Assembly: GCF_005490985.1 (NCBI RefSeq)
Contig: NZ_CP027869.1
Coordinates: 62,001 to 126,000, forward strand
Direction of reading: 5' to 3'
DNA length: 64,000 bases
From: Curtobacterium sp. SGAir0471
Lineage (GTDB): Bacteria; Actinomycetota; Actinomycetes; Actinomycetales; Microbacteriaceae
Shown here: positions 34,536 through 42,425 of the stretch, piece by piece
Layout of the letters: every line of letters begins with the position of its first letter
Numbering within the stretch: position 1 is the stretch's first letter
Position numbers and translations under genes: made by a program
The notes under the pieces: model-generated
Seen by the model: the letters and a program-made list of their open reading frames with translations, nothing else
The model's database searches: none
Told to the model about the DNA's origin: nothing

Positions 34536-34874
34536 ATGGTCAGTGCCACACCCAACACGATCCACTTCCACCGCAAGCACCACGAAGCGATCATGTCCGG
34601 CGAGAAGGTCACCACCGTTCGGTGGAACGAGGACGTACCGGTGGGAGCAGCCGTGTTCGTCTTCGACGAACACCCGACCGCAAGCCCGGTCCCCGGCACT
34701 GTGATCGCCGTGCGCCGGTACCGGCTCGACGCCCTCACCGCTGAACAAGCCCACCAGCCGCCCGAGACCGACATGGAGCTCTTCGCCCAGCAGCTCCGCG
34801 AGAACTACTACCCCGACATGCCGTCCGACGCAGTTGTCGAGGTTGCTCGACTTGCAATCAAGACGTCCCACTAG
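34536..34874 (+). CDS. ASCH/PUA-like domain protein
   Basis: A 112-aa protein. HRKHHEAIMSGEKVTTVRWN is the ASCH entry (basic residue, Lys/Thr and Arg around a possible nucleic-acid or nucleoside pocket), followed by VFVFDEHP and GTVIAVRRYRLDAL strands and a C-terminal helix (ELFAQQLRENYYPDMPSDA). ASCH proteins bind RNA or act on modified nucleosides such as N4-acetylcytidine. ATG 34536 follows CAGAGT at 6 nt. It is the first gene of the island. Confidence 0.75.
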   Translation: MVSATPNTIHFHRKHHEAIMSGEKVTTVRWNEDVPVGAAVFVFDEHPTASPVPGTVIAVRRYRLDALTAEQAHQPPETDMELFAQQLRENYYPDMPSDAVVEVARLAIKTSH

Positions 34875-34913
34875 CCGATCGGCTACAGGAACAGGTGTCG
34901 GCGGTGCGTGCGT

Positions 34914-34919
34914 GAGAAT
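34914..34919 (+). promoter_or_regulatory. -10-like hexamer of the Imm8-like gene
   Basis: GAGAAT lies 6 nt before GTG 34926. Confidence 0.45.
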
Positions 34920-34925
34920 GACGCC

Positions 34926-35282
34926 GTGAAGGCTCAGGTGAGGTTCATCTCGACGAATGACGGTGAAGACCTCGAGGGCGTTGTGCTCGAGGATCCAGAC
35001 GACGTCGACATCTGGATCACCGTCATGGCCGGCCCGGTGGACGGGCCGGGACAAGAGTCTTTCCAACTGCGGGTTCGCAGCCCCCTCTCATTGACGAGGG
35101 AGCTGAACCAGTGGGGCCCGCTCCGCGAGCGCCACATGATCGTCGTGGCCAAGTGGGACCCGCAGCAGATCCGATCCTTCATCAACCGGCTCTTCACTGA
35201 GGCGGAGGGACGGGACTGGAACGAGGTCGGCGAGAAGCTCAGCCGGTTGGGGTACTGGGAGTTCGAGGACTACAAGCCCTGA
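34926..35282 (+). CDS. Immunity protein 8-like (orphan)
   Basis: A 118-aa acidic protein. The pattern ESFQLRVRSPLSL in the middle, RHMIVVAKWDPQQIRSFI after it and the end WNEVGEKLSRLGYWEFEDY match what is known of the Imm8 family of polymorphic-toxin immunity proteins (SFxLxVxTPxxL, then the EVxxKLxRxGxWEFEDY tail). Imm proteins neutralise toxins delivered by rival bacteria. No toxin gene is nearby, so this would be an orphan immunity gene. GTG 34926 is chosen from the promoter hexamer; in-frame GTG 34908 is an alternative. Confidence 0.6.
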   Translation: MKAQVRFISTNDGEDLEGVVLEDPDDVDIWITVMAGPVDGPGQESFQLRVRSPLSLTRELNQWGPLRERHMIVVAKWDPQQIRSFINRLFTEAEGRDWNEVGEKLSRLGYWEFEDYKP

Positions 35283-35408
35283 TCAGTCGGTGCAGGAAGC
35301 GACAGCATCAGGAGCACCCGCTCCCGTCCGGTAGCCGATCGGGCCTCGTTTGCACCACTGAACAACAGTGGGCGTTGCTTGCAGAATGTCACGGTGAGGA
35401 GGAAGTCG

Positions 35409-35795
35409 ATGCGTGAGAGCGACGAGTGGGTCGTCCGCGTCTTCGTCGATCACGGCGCAACCCCGGTCTGGTACGGCGGTCCCCGCGACTACGACGAGAT
35501 GCATGTGTCGCCGGATCTCGAGCGCGACCTACAGGTGTTCGACGATTGGTACTACGACGCGGAAGACCCGCTTGAGCAGTACGCGGTCCGTTCGAACGTC
35601 CGGCATGACTTCGAGCGCGAGGGAGAACGTCTCGCGCAGGCTCTCGCGAAGGAACTCGGTGCGCCGTTCTCGGTCACCGTGATCCATCCGGGGGATCGCT
35701 CGGGATCCCGCACCTACCGGTCCCCGGTAGCTGCGACGAATCCCCGAGCCCACGCTGCCTTCATCGCCATCCACGATGAGGACCTCAGAACTTGA
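35409..35795 (+). CDS. Hypothetical island protein
   Basis: A 128-aa soluble protein that I do not recognise. It is rich in Asp, Glu, Tyr and Trp (WYGGPRDYDEMHVSP, FDDWYYDAEDP) with a central charged helix (VRHDFEREGERLAQALAKEL) and no signal or membrane segment. A strong GAGGAGGA ribosome site lies 5 nt before ATG 35409, unlike its leaderless neighbours. Composition and position next to an Imm8-like gene would fit another immunity protein, but that is a guess. Confidence 0.6.
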   Translation: MRESDEWVVRVFVDHGATPVWYGGPRDYDEMHVSPDLERDLQVFDDWYYDAEDPLEQYAVRSNVRHDFEREGERLAQALAKELGAPFSVTVIHPGDRSGSRTYRSPVAATNPRAHAAFIAIHDEDLRT

Positions 35796-36073
35796 CCGGT
35801 GGAGGATCCCCAACCGAGACGTTCGCAGCGGCGTGCACCCATCCGAAACCCCACCTTCGTTGAACTGCTTGCGCCAGCGGGCGCCCGAGTTGATGAGCCC
35901 GTCGAGGTCACCGACGAACACCGCGCCCGGGTTTTGACCTCGTGCCCAGCGATGGTCCGCCGCGAGCTGGGGCGGGGAGTCATGTTTTGTACGCAATAGA
36001 GCCGATAGTCGAGGATTCGCCAGCATGACCACTAGCCTCAACCCAGCTCTCACCCCTGCTGCTTTGGAGAACT
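35796..36073. other. Intergenic, no gene recognised
   Basis: 278 bp between the hypothetical gene and the ATPase gene. Short overlapping frames exist on both strands without recognisable sequence. Probably holds the promoter of the defence-like pair and remnants of older insertions; a TGGAGA ribosome site precedes GTG 36074. Confidence 0.5.
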
Positions 36074-38419
36074 GTGACGACGGCCAAGATCACCCGCATC
36101 CGCAAGGTCCATGACTATCGCGTCTTCCAGCGATGGAGCGATGATAGGCGCGCGGATGACTTCGCCCGCGTCAACTTGCTCTACGGCACCAACGGCAGCG
36201 GGAAGAGCACCCTAGCAAGTCTGCTGCGGTCCTGCGCCGCTTCAAACGCCGAAGCGGCGCGTGCCCAGATCGAGGTCGTAGCGTCCATCGACGGCACCGA
36301 GCACGTTGTGACGCACGACAACACGGCCCTTTGGAACCGCGTTCGAGTTTTCAACGCTGAGTACGTCGATGAGAACCTCCGCTTCAATGACCGTCAGGGC
36401 CCACGCTCCGACAGCCTCCTGACGCTCGGCAAGGCGAACGTCGAAGCGGAACTCGAGCTGCAAGCGGCAGAGCGTCGCCGGGTAGAGGTGGAACCCCAGG
36501 CCACGGACGCCCGCGCGGCAGCCAGAACAGCCGAGACCAACATGGGGCGACGGATGACCGAGGTCGCCGGCCAGGTCGTCGAGGACCTCCGCATGTCCCC
36601 TGTTGCCACCTATCGCGCTACGAACACCTACACACGAAGAAACGTACGCGACTTGCTGGTTGGAGACCGATCGCTCTTCGACTCGGCGTCCGTTGACATC
36701 GCCGCCGACCGCGCATTGGCTACATCGAGCGCACCCCGCTCCTACACGCGACTGTTTCGAGGGGAATTGCCCCGTGCCGACGAGATTCTTCGCAACTCGG
36801 TCGCGCTCTTGGAAGCCGACGTCATCTCGCGACCGCTCGCGCGTCTTGCTGACCATCCCGCTGAGGCCCAGTGGGTGCAGCGAGGCCTGCCGCTCCACGA
36901 GCACGAAAGCCGATGCTTGTTCTGCGGCAACGAGATCTCGACCCAGCGCCGGGAGGAGCTGGCCGCACACTTCGACCGGTCCGTGACAGATTTGCAAGCC
37001 CGCATCGACGCGCAACTCGATGTTCTGAAACAATGCGAGCATGCTGCGGCTCGTCTCGCTGAGAGTGTGCCCGGCGATGGCGATCTGTATGCCGACCTGG
37101 CCGGAGCGTTGCGAACCGCACGCAGCGAGGTGCAAAGCCAGGTAGACAACTACCAGCAGCTGCTCTCAGAGCTTGGGATGCGCCTCGAAGCCAAGCGCTC
37201 GAATCCGTTCTCCAAGCCCGAACCCAATGTCGCTGCTCCGGAAACACCGACCGCAGATTCCGTTGCGGAGGTCATCGCTCTACACGAAGCGCGTCGTTCG
37301 GCGCACGAGACAGAAGCGTCGTCAGCCGCTCGCAGAGTCGAGCTGGCCAGGGTGAAGGCCTTTGCTGATGAGTATGACCGGCTCGTAACCTCCGCTCGCG
37401 ATCTCAGTCAGACGGCGACCTCTCTCGAGGACGAACTACGTGAACTCAACCAGAGAATCATCGCACTCAGCAGTGTCGATGCCGACCCAGTCCCTCAAGC
37501 GACCGAGCTCACCGAGAGCGTCGCTCGATTGCTCGGGCGTACCGAGCTGGCTTTCGCCCCGAGCGATGACGGGAAACACTACAAGATCGAGCGGTCGGGT
37601 CTGCCAGCCACCAACTTGAGCGAAGGAGAGCGGACTGCGATCGCGCTCCTGCACTTTCTCGCAAGCATTCGCGAAGGTGTCTTCACTGTCGACGCACCCA
37701 TCGTCGTGATCGACGATCCGGTCTCGAGCATGGACGAGGGCATCCTCTTCGGAATCTCGTCTTTCCTCTGGTCCTCCCTCGTAGAGAACGCCTACGCCAA
37801 CCAGGTCTTCCTATTCACGCACAACTTCGAGTTGTTCCGACAGTGGGTCGTCCAGCTCGAAGCCGCGCGGAGACACGTCAACGGCGGGTATACGGTTCAT
37901 GAAATCCGTATGCGCCATCGGCGTGGAGGATCCAATGCACCCCGTCGTTCACCCGAATTCGATCCCTGGACCCCTGACCGCCAGCAGTCCAGCCGACTTC
38001 GCTCGCTCTACCACTTCCTGTTCGCGCGGGTAGCAGCTGCGGTCATCGACTCGAAACCCGACCTCGGCCTCGCCGAGCGCATGGATCTCCTCGCCCTCGC
38101 CCCCAACGCCGCGCGAAAGATGCTGGAGGCGTTCCTAAGCTTCCGCTTCCCGCAATACATCGGACAATTCCACCTCGGCATGAAGGAGGCGATCAAAGAA
38201 GTCGATGACCCTGCCCTCCGCACGCACGTCGAACGCTACCTGCACGCCTACTCCCACAACGAGGAAGGGAACGTCTCGGCAATGATCGATCCGAGTGAGG
38301 CCACAGCTGTGCTCAGATCGCTCTTCCTGCTGATCCGCGCAAATGATCCGGGGCACCTGTCGGCGATGTGCATGGCGCTCGGCATCAACGAAACCGAGCT
38401 CTTCGCACTCGAGTATTGA
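36074..38419 (+). CDS. AAA_13/RloC-like SMC-type ATPase (putative defence)
   Basis: A 781-aa ATPase split by a long coiled-coil insert. Walker A is GTNGSGKST (38-46), the signature LSEGER (515-520), Walker B VVIDDP (544-549) and the switch His lies in FTHNFELFRQW (583). Residues 121-160, 300-365 and 400-470 are coiled-coil-like, with a CLFCGNE pair (Cys281, Cys284) at the turn, as in the zinc-hook region of RloC-type proteins. The C-terminal domain carries RKMLEAF (Arg681, Glu685) and RYLHAYSHN (His728), residues resembling the Arg-x3-Glu...His arrangement of PrrC/RloC anticodon nucleases. Likely an infection-sensing ATPase with or without its own nuclease. It is followed by an AbiJ-like gene. 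Confidence 0.85.
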   Translation: MTTAKITRIRKVHDYRVFQRWSDDRRADDFARVNLLYGTNGSGKSTLASLLRSCAASNAEAARAQIEVVASIDGTEHVVTHDNTALWNRVRVFNAEYVDENLRFNDRQGPRSDSLLTLGKANVEAELELQAAERRRVEVEPQATDARAAARTAETNMGRRMTEVAGQVVEDLRMSPVATYRATNTYTRRNVRDLLVGDRSLFDSASVDIAADRALATSSAPRSYTRLFRGELPRADEILRNSVALLEADVISRPLARLADHPAEAQWVQRGLPLHEHESRCLFCGNEISTQRREELAAHFDRSVTDLQARIDAQLDVLKQCEHAAARLAESVPGDGDLYADLAGALRTARSEVQSQVDNYQQLLSELGMRLEAKRSNPFSKPEPNVAAPETPTADSVAEVIALHEARRSAHETEASSAARRVELARVKAFADEYDRLVTSARDLSQTATSLEDELRELNQRIIALSSVDADPVPQATELTESVARLLGRTELAFAPSDDGKHYKIERSGLPATNLSEGERTAIALLHFLASIREGVFTVDAPIVVIDDPVSSMDEGILFGISSFLWSSLVENAYANQVFLFTHNFELFRQWVVQLEAARRHVNGGYTVHEIRMRHRRGGSNAPRRSPEFDPWTPDRQQSSRLRSLYHFLFARVAAAVIDSKPDLGLAERMDLLALAPNAARKMLEAFLSFRFPQYIGQFHLGMKEAIKEVDDPALRTHVERYLHAYSHNEEGNVSAMIDPSEATAVLRSLFLLIRANDPGHLSAMCMALGINETELFALEY

Positions 38420-38559
38420 TTTGCCGAAGAGTGTCTGACTGCGGCCCTGACGTGTTCAGGCGCCGCTGACCTTTCTCGTCGGGCGACCTCCGGACGTTCA
38501 AATCCTCCCCAGCTTCCACGGGTGTGGAGCTCCATGACGACTTCATCGGTGGGTACCAG

Positions 38560-38565
38560 TAGCCT
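38560..38565 (+). promoter_or_regulatory. -10-like hexamer of the AbiJ-like gene
   Basis: TAGCCT lies 6 nt before ATG 38572, so this gene can be transcribed separately from the upstream ATPase. Confidence 0.5.
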
Positions 38566-38571
38566 GACAAC

Positions 38572-39438
38572 ATGGCCACCTTCGCTGAGCGTATGGGCAA
38601 GCGAGCCCCCAGGACGATCATCCAGACTGACGCCCTCGATGTCGAAACCCGTACGGAGCTCTGGAACGTGCTGGTGGTCCTGCAGGATATCTTCGATAGA
38701 GCTCGAGAACGGGACTACAACGGGACCGTCGAAGCCCAGGTGGTCGACGCCATCTGGACACAGGAATTCAAAAAGCCTCGTGACGAGATGCCAACTCGAG
38801 CCTTTGTATGGCAGCGTGTCAAAACGCTTGTCCTGGAGGGAGAGTGGTTCGATGCCCTAGATCTCATCGAAGCTCTAGTTCGATATATCGGCCGCTACGA
38901 GGACTGGACAACTGCGGATCTGCAAAGCGCGATGAGAGACGCGTTCAACGAACGATTTGAGCGCTATCTTCTCGGCTACCGCTTCGTCGGCGGAGAGATC
39001 ACGCCAATAGCCACGTCAGCCGAAGCCGCGGCGGTCGACGAAGCCATCACTGCCGTGACACCCATCGCCGGCGCACGCCATGCTCTCGAGCGGGCGACCG
39101 AGCTGCTCGCCGATCGAGAGTATCCGGACTACCCCAATTCGATTAAAGAATCGATATCTGCTGTGGAGTCCGTGGTCACGTACCTCACCGGCAAAGGAGA
39201 GCTCGGGAAAGGTCTCGGACTGCTCGAATCCGCGGGAATCAGAATACACCCGGCACTTAAAGGTGCTTGGCTCAAGATGTACGGCTGGGCGTCAGATGAC
39301 GATGGCATCCGACATGGCAGTATCGAGGCTGCGGATGCGGATCAAGCCCTTGCGAGGTATGTGCTCGTTACATCCTCAGCTTTCGTCTCATATCTGATCG
39401 AAGAGCGGTCAAAGGCCGGCGAGCTAGCGGCGGAATGA
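38572..39438 (+). CDS. AbiJ-NTD4/HEPN-like abortive-infection protein
   Basis: A 288-aa protein. Residues 1-105 (FAERMGKRAPRTIIQTDALD, LRTELWNVL-like helix) match the AbiJ N-terminal domain 4; residues 165-275 form a HEPN-like helical domain: RHALERATELLADREYPDYP, SIKESISAVESVVTYLTG, then HPALKGAWLKMYGWASDDDG with the conserved Arg247-His248. HEPN domains often act as RNases in abortive infection. It lies 152 bp after the AAA_13 gene on the same strand. The pair looks like a two-gene phage-defence module in which the ATPase senses and this protein executes; that division of labour is inferred. Confidence 0.8.
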   Translation: MATFAERMGKRAPRTIIQTDALDVETRTELWNVLVVLQDIFDRARERDYNGTVEAQVVDAIWTQEFKKPRDEMPTRAFVWQRVKTLVLEGEWFDALDLIEALVRYIGRYEDWTTADLQSAMRDAFNERFERYLLGYRFVGGEITPIATSAEAAAVDEAITAVTPIAGARHALERATELLADREYPDYPNSIKESISAVESVVTYLTGKGELGKGLGLLESAGIRIHPALKGAWLKMYGWASDDDGIRHGSIEAADADQALARYVLVTSSAFVSYLIEERSKAGELAAE

Positions 39439-39998
39439 TTGCAGCGATTTCGTCGAGGCACCCTAACTAGCGACAGCTTCTTATCACCGCGACAACGCAA
39501 GAGAACGGTGCGCGGGTAGTTGGTATAGTCCGTCGACCCAGTAGCGAGCAGTCGGCGCCCGGCGCCCGGCGCCTGTCCGCCGGCCTCGTGCGCGTTCCGA
39601 TCCGGCTGGCTCATGTGGCCTTGGTTGAATACGCCGTGACGGTTGGCCTCCCTGGCTGGTCGGCTGGCTCTCTTGAACGCCTGCGCCAGGACGTGCCATC
39701 CGCAGCCCACGGTTTGCCAGACGGGCTCAAATGGTTCCAACCTGTCTCGCCAGCCGGTCCACCAGGAGGCACCGGGGTACTTGCGAGGGCTTCGGACTCT
39801 GACGGCCCGGCTCTGGAGCGAGCCCCGTCTCACATGGGTGGTCCGCGAACCATCTCAGTTCACGTACGCCATTCGGACGCCTCCTGATGCAGGAGAGGTG
39901 AGCTGGGCGCCAGTCGGCAAGGCTGCTCCGCGATGCCGAACAACGTGTCCACATCCGCGTTTCGGGCGCGTTGGATGGCAGAAGGACAAGTCGGCTGG
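39439..39998. other. Island right end, no gene recognised
   Basis: 560 bp after the AbiJ-like gene with short frames on both strands but no recognisable protein, tRNA or inverted repeat. A GGCGCCC triplication (about 39555-39575) is the only structure seen. It runs into the right direct repeat and may be debris of earlier exchanges. Confidence 0.5.
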
Positions 39999-40378
39999 CG
40001 GACGACTACCCGGGCAGCGTCGCTACCCGGCACGAACAACTGGACCGCGATGCGGCGACCCCCACCGCGGTCCGTCGCGCCTCCGGGGCGTTCGCTGCCG
40101 ACGGGCCGCTCGTCGCGATGACCTACGTCGAGGTCGACGGAGCCGACGCCGAGACGGACTTCACCGTGGTCCACCCGACTCAGCGCGGTCGGGGGATCGG
40201 CACGGCGCTCGAGGCTTGGTCGGTCCTGGCGTTGCAGCGCGAGGGCGTGCGTCGCTTCCGCACGGGAGGGTCCGCCGACAACGTCGCGATCCAGCGGGCG
40301 GACGCTGTGCTCGGGTACGTGCAGGACGAGGAGTGGGTCACGCTGACGGCCCCGGACAGCGTCGACGCGGGGACGTAG
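39999..40378 (+). pseudogene. Truncated GNAT acetyltransferase copy
   Basis: The last ~126 codons of the acetyltransferase at 33714-34316, with the acetyl-CoA loop (HPTQRGRGIGTALEAW) and C-terminus intact but the first ~75 residues missing. In-frame codons upstream from 39971 (MDGRRTSRLA) come from unrelated sequence, so a fusion could be translated, but no promoter or ribosome site supports it. Confidence 0.85.
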
Positions 40379-40435
40379 GCTCCAGGTGAGAACCGATCTC
40401 ACGAGGAGGAACCATGTCGGACCCGAACACCACCC
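39999..40435 (+). repeat. Right 437-bp direct repeat flanking the island
   Basis: The counterpart of 33937-34373. It contains the 3' part of a GNAT gene and the intact start of the small His-rich gene. The roughly 28 differences in 437 bp mean the two copies did not arise by very recent duplication. Confidence 0.9.
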
Positions 40436-40602
40436 CTGCCGCCGAGGCCGAGGAGCACCGCGTCGCCGAGCACGACGTCGCTGACCACGACCACGAGCAG
40501 GACGGCGGCGAGCACGAGACCGTCGAGCACGGCGACCACGTCGACTTCGTGCACGACGGCCACCGCCACGCGCGTCACGAGGACCACTATGACGAGCACT
40601 GA
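40414..40602 (+). CDS. Small His/acidic-rich protein, possible metal buffer
   Basis: A 62-aa protein made almost only of His, Asp, Glu and small residues (EHRVAEHDVADHDHEQDGGE, then GHRHARHEDHYDEH). It has 14 His and over 20 acidic residues, no Cys and no hydrophobic core. Such a chain could bind Ni, Zn or Cu, but no metal gene is adjacent. A GAGGAGG ribosome site precedes ATG 40414. The broken copy of its start is at 34352, showing that the GNAT and this gene were ancestrally adjacent. Confidence 0.75.
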   Translation: MSDPNTTPAAEAEEHRVAEHDVADHDHEQDGGEHETVEHGDHVDFVHDGHRHARHEDHYDEH

Positions 40603-40625
40603 GCGTCGCTGACGCGACCGATGGC

Positions 40626-40667
40626 GGCCGGGAGGGACGTGGCGGAGCAGCCACGGGCCTCCCGGCC
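40626..40667. terminator. 18-bp imperfect hairpin of the GGGAGGC family
   Basis: The arms 40626-40643 and 40650-40667 pair at 16 of 18 positions around a 6-nt loop. The core GGGAGG..CGTGGC matches the element at 6655-6696. It follows the His-rich gene and precedes the next acetyltransferase. Confidence 0.7.
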
Positions 40668-40692
40668 GGCGTCCCTACGGTCTCGCACCTCC

Positions 40693-40698
40693 TACGCT
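40693..40698 (+). promoter_or_regulatory. -10-like hexamer of the second GNAT gene
   Basis: TACGCT lies 6 nt before ATG 40705. Confidence 0.55.
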
Positions 40699-40704
40699 GG
40701 CCGC

Positions 40705-41217
40705 ATGGCGACGATCATCCGCACCGCGCGGTCGAGCGACGCGGACGCCGTCCAGCGGATCGAGGACGATGCCGACCAGCTGCTGATCGATCGCCTCCAC
40801 CCCGAGGTCTGGTCTCCGGCTCCACACGGCAGTGCACGGCTTTCGGAGCCCGGCTTCCTGCTCGTGGCCGACGTCGACGGCGAGGTCGCCGGCTTCGTGC
40901 ACGTCCTCGAGGTGGAGCGCGTCTGCCACCTGGAGCAGCTCTCGGTCCGACCGTCGCGGGCGCGGCGGGGCCTCGGGCGAGCGCTCGTGGAATCGGCGAA
41001 GGACCGCGCGCATGTTCGCGGCCACGATCGCATCTCCCTCCGCACCTACGCGGACATTCCCTGGAACGCACCGTTCTACGCCACGGCCGGCTTCGCCGAG
41101 GAGGAACCGGTCACGTGCTTCCACCGGTCCCTGCTCGAGGTCGAGGCACAGCACGGCCTGGACCGGTACGGGCGCCGGGTGCAGATGAGCGCACCGCTCG
41201 GTGCATCCCGTCCGTAG
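40705..41217 (+). CDS. GNAT-family N-acetyltransferase
   Basis: A 170-aa acetyltransferase, unrelated in detail to the one at 33714. The acetyl-CoA loop reads RARRGLGRALVESA, preceded by the VCHLEQLSVRP strand, and the final segment is WNAPFYATAGFAEEEPV. It resembles small-molecule or RimI-like N-acetyltransferases; the substrate is unknown. The ATG at 40705 is chosen because the leaderless hexamer lies just upstream and open frame before it has no family sequence. Confidence 0.88.
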   Translation: MATIIRTARSSDADAVQRIEDDADQLLIDRLHPEVWSPAPHGSARLSEPGFLLVADVDGEVAGFVHVLEVERVCHLEQLSVRPSRARRGLGRALVESAKDRAHVRGHDRISLRTYADIPWNAPFYATAGFAEEEPVTCFHRSLLEVEAQHGLDRYGRRVQMSAPLGASRP

Positions 41218-41241
41218 GAGCGTCCGCGGGGCCGAGGAGGC

Positions 41242-42099
41242 CTACGGGTGCCGGGTGCCCTCGCCGGCCAGCACGGCGCGGTAGCCCTCGCGGAAGGTCG
41301 GGTAGTGCGGCTCCCAGCCGGTCGACCGGATCAGGGCGTTCGACAGCCGCTTGTCCCCGCCGGCCTGCCGACCCTCGGGCTCGGCGGTCGGCGGCCGCTC
41401 GACGCCGAGCTCGTCGGCCAGGAACGCCAGGACGTCGTCGAGACGGGCCGGTTCGTCGTCGGTGCCGAGGTACGTCGGTGCGGGATCGTCGATGCCCGCG
41501 AGGTGCACGAGTGCTTCCGCGGCGTCGTCCCGGTGGATGCGGTTGGTGTGCGGTGAGGTGCCGGACGACAGCCGGGCCTGCCCGGACCGGACCTGGTCGA
41601 TCAGACGTTCACGCCCCGGCCCGTAGATGCCGGAGAGCCGGACGAGCACGGCACCGGGCGCCCGGTCGCGCAGCAGCGCCTCGGCCTCGAGCAGGACACC
41701 CGCGGTCGGGGTGCCCGCGTTCGCCGGGGTCTCCTCCGTGACCTCGCTGCCGTCCTCGAGGTCGTACACCGCGGTCGACGACACGACGATCACGCGCGGC
41801 GACGCACCGGACGCGTCGATGCCCTCGAGCACGTTCCGCAGGCCGTCGACGTAGGTCGCGCGGTACTCGTCGACGTCGCGGGAGCCGGCGGCGAACGCCA
41901 CCACGACGACCCCCGTGTGCGCGTCGATCGACGGCACCTCGCGCCGGAGGTCGACGCTCCGCCCCGTGATCGGGGACGGGACCAGCTCGGCGCGACGGCG
42001 GAGTCCGGTGACCGGGTGGCCGAGCGCCGCGAAGCGCAGGCCGGCCTCGGAGCCGAGGTCGCCGCAACCGGCGATGACGACGGGGGAGCGGTGCTGCAT
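41242..42099 (-). CDS. NAD-dependent epimerase/dehydratase (YeeZ-like)
   Basis: A 285-aa extended-SDR protein. The dinucleotide loop is VIAGCGDLGSEAGLRFA (GxGDxG variant), followed by VVVSSTAVYDLED and RLSGIYGPGRERL, where the usual Tyr-x3-Lys is not evident. This is the atypical SDR subgroup of E. coli YeeZ with no confirmed reaction. ATG 42099 is the first start. It is convergent with the GNAT gene. Confidence 0.85.
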   Translation of the reverse strand: MQHRSPVVIAGCGDLGSEAGLRFAALGHPVTGLRRRAELVPSPITGRSVDLRREVPSIDAHTGVVVVAFAAGSRDVDEYRATYVDGLRNVLEGIDASGASPRVIVVSSTAVYDLEDGSEVTEETPANAGTPTAGVLLEAEALLRDRAPGAVLVRLSGIYGPGRERLIDQVRSGQARLSSGTSPHTNRIHRDDAAEALVHLAGIDDPAPTYLGTDDEPARLDDVLAFLADELGVERPPTAEPEGRQAGGDKRLSNALIRSTGWEPHYPTFREGYRAVLAGEGTRHP

Positions 42100-42158
42100 G
42101 CTCCGAGCTTGTCAGGTGCCGGTCGGAGTGGCCCGAGCGGGTGCCCGGGCCACGGCGG

Positions 42159-42344
42159 TCAGACCTGCTCGTTGTCGGGTGACGCGGGCTCGCCGCCGGA
42201 GTCGACGTCGCTGTCCTGCTGCGGGTCCTCGGTCGCGTTGCCGGTGGACGAACCGTCGGGCAGGTCCTCGGTGCGCTGGAACTCGCTCTCGGGGGCGTCC
42301 GTCGAGCCGTCGGTCAGGGTGTTCTCGTGCTGCTGATCGCTCAT
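42159..42344 (-). CDS. Small acidic Ser/Asp/Gln-rich protein
   Basis: A 61-aa hydrophilic, probably disordered protein (SDQQHENTLTDGSTDAPESE start, PASPDNEQV end) with no motif. It has a leaderless hexamer 7 nt before ATG 42344, which supports a real gene. Its composition resembles the 70-aa protein at 50928 and other small disordered proteins in this window. Confidence 0.65.
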   Translation of the reverse strand: MSDQQHENTLTDGSTDAPESEFQRTEDLPDGSSTGNATEDPQQDSDVDSGGEPASPDNEQV

Positions 42345-42351
42345 GCGCCGG

Positions 42352-42357
42352 ACGCTA
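42352..42357 (-). promoter_or_regulatory. -10-like hexamer of the 61-aa gene
   Basis: TAGCGT on the minus strand, 7 nt before ATG 42344. Confidence 0.5.
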
Positions 42358-42425
42358 CGCGGGAGCGCCTCCACCGCGACCCTGGTGGAGCGGGCGCCGC
42401 GGCGGGAGCCCGTGGACGGCGGAGG

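Larger units (their letters stand above)
34374..39998. mobile_element. 5.6-kb accessory (defence-like) island between direct repeats
   Basis: The segment between the two 437-bp repeats has clearly lower G+C than its surroundings, particularly 36.0-39.5 kb, and carries ASCH, Imm8-like, unknown, AAA_13 ATPase and AbiJ-like genes. No integrase, transposase or tRNA is present. The ends are consistent with recombination in the GNAT/small-gene locus, for example single-crossover uptake of a circular molecule carrying a diverged copy of that locus. This origin is inferred. Confidence 0.75.

Noticed and set aside
34352..34744. 130-codon frame starting MSEPSTTH
   Set aside because: Its first bases are the broken copy of the His-rich small gene; after 34373 it reads unrelated island DNA and runs out of frame across the ASCH gene.
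35529..36053. 174-codon minus-strand frame spanning the island gap
   Set aside because: Overlaps the hypothetical gene at 35409 and shows no recognisable protein, ribosome site or promoter hexamer.
39342..39833. 163-codon minus-strand frame at the island right end
   Set aside because: Overlaps the AbiJ-like 3' end and has no motif or initiation signal; treated as non-coding.
34374..39998. Prophage or integrative element with integrase
   Set aside because: No integrase, transposase, structural phage gene, tRNA or short att-type repeat; the flanks are long homologous host gene copies instead.
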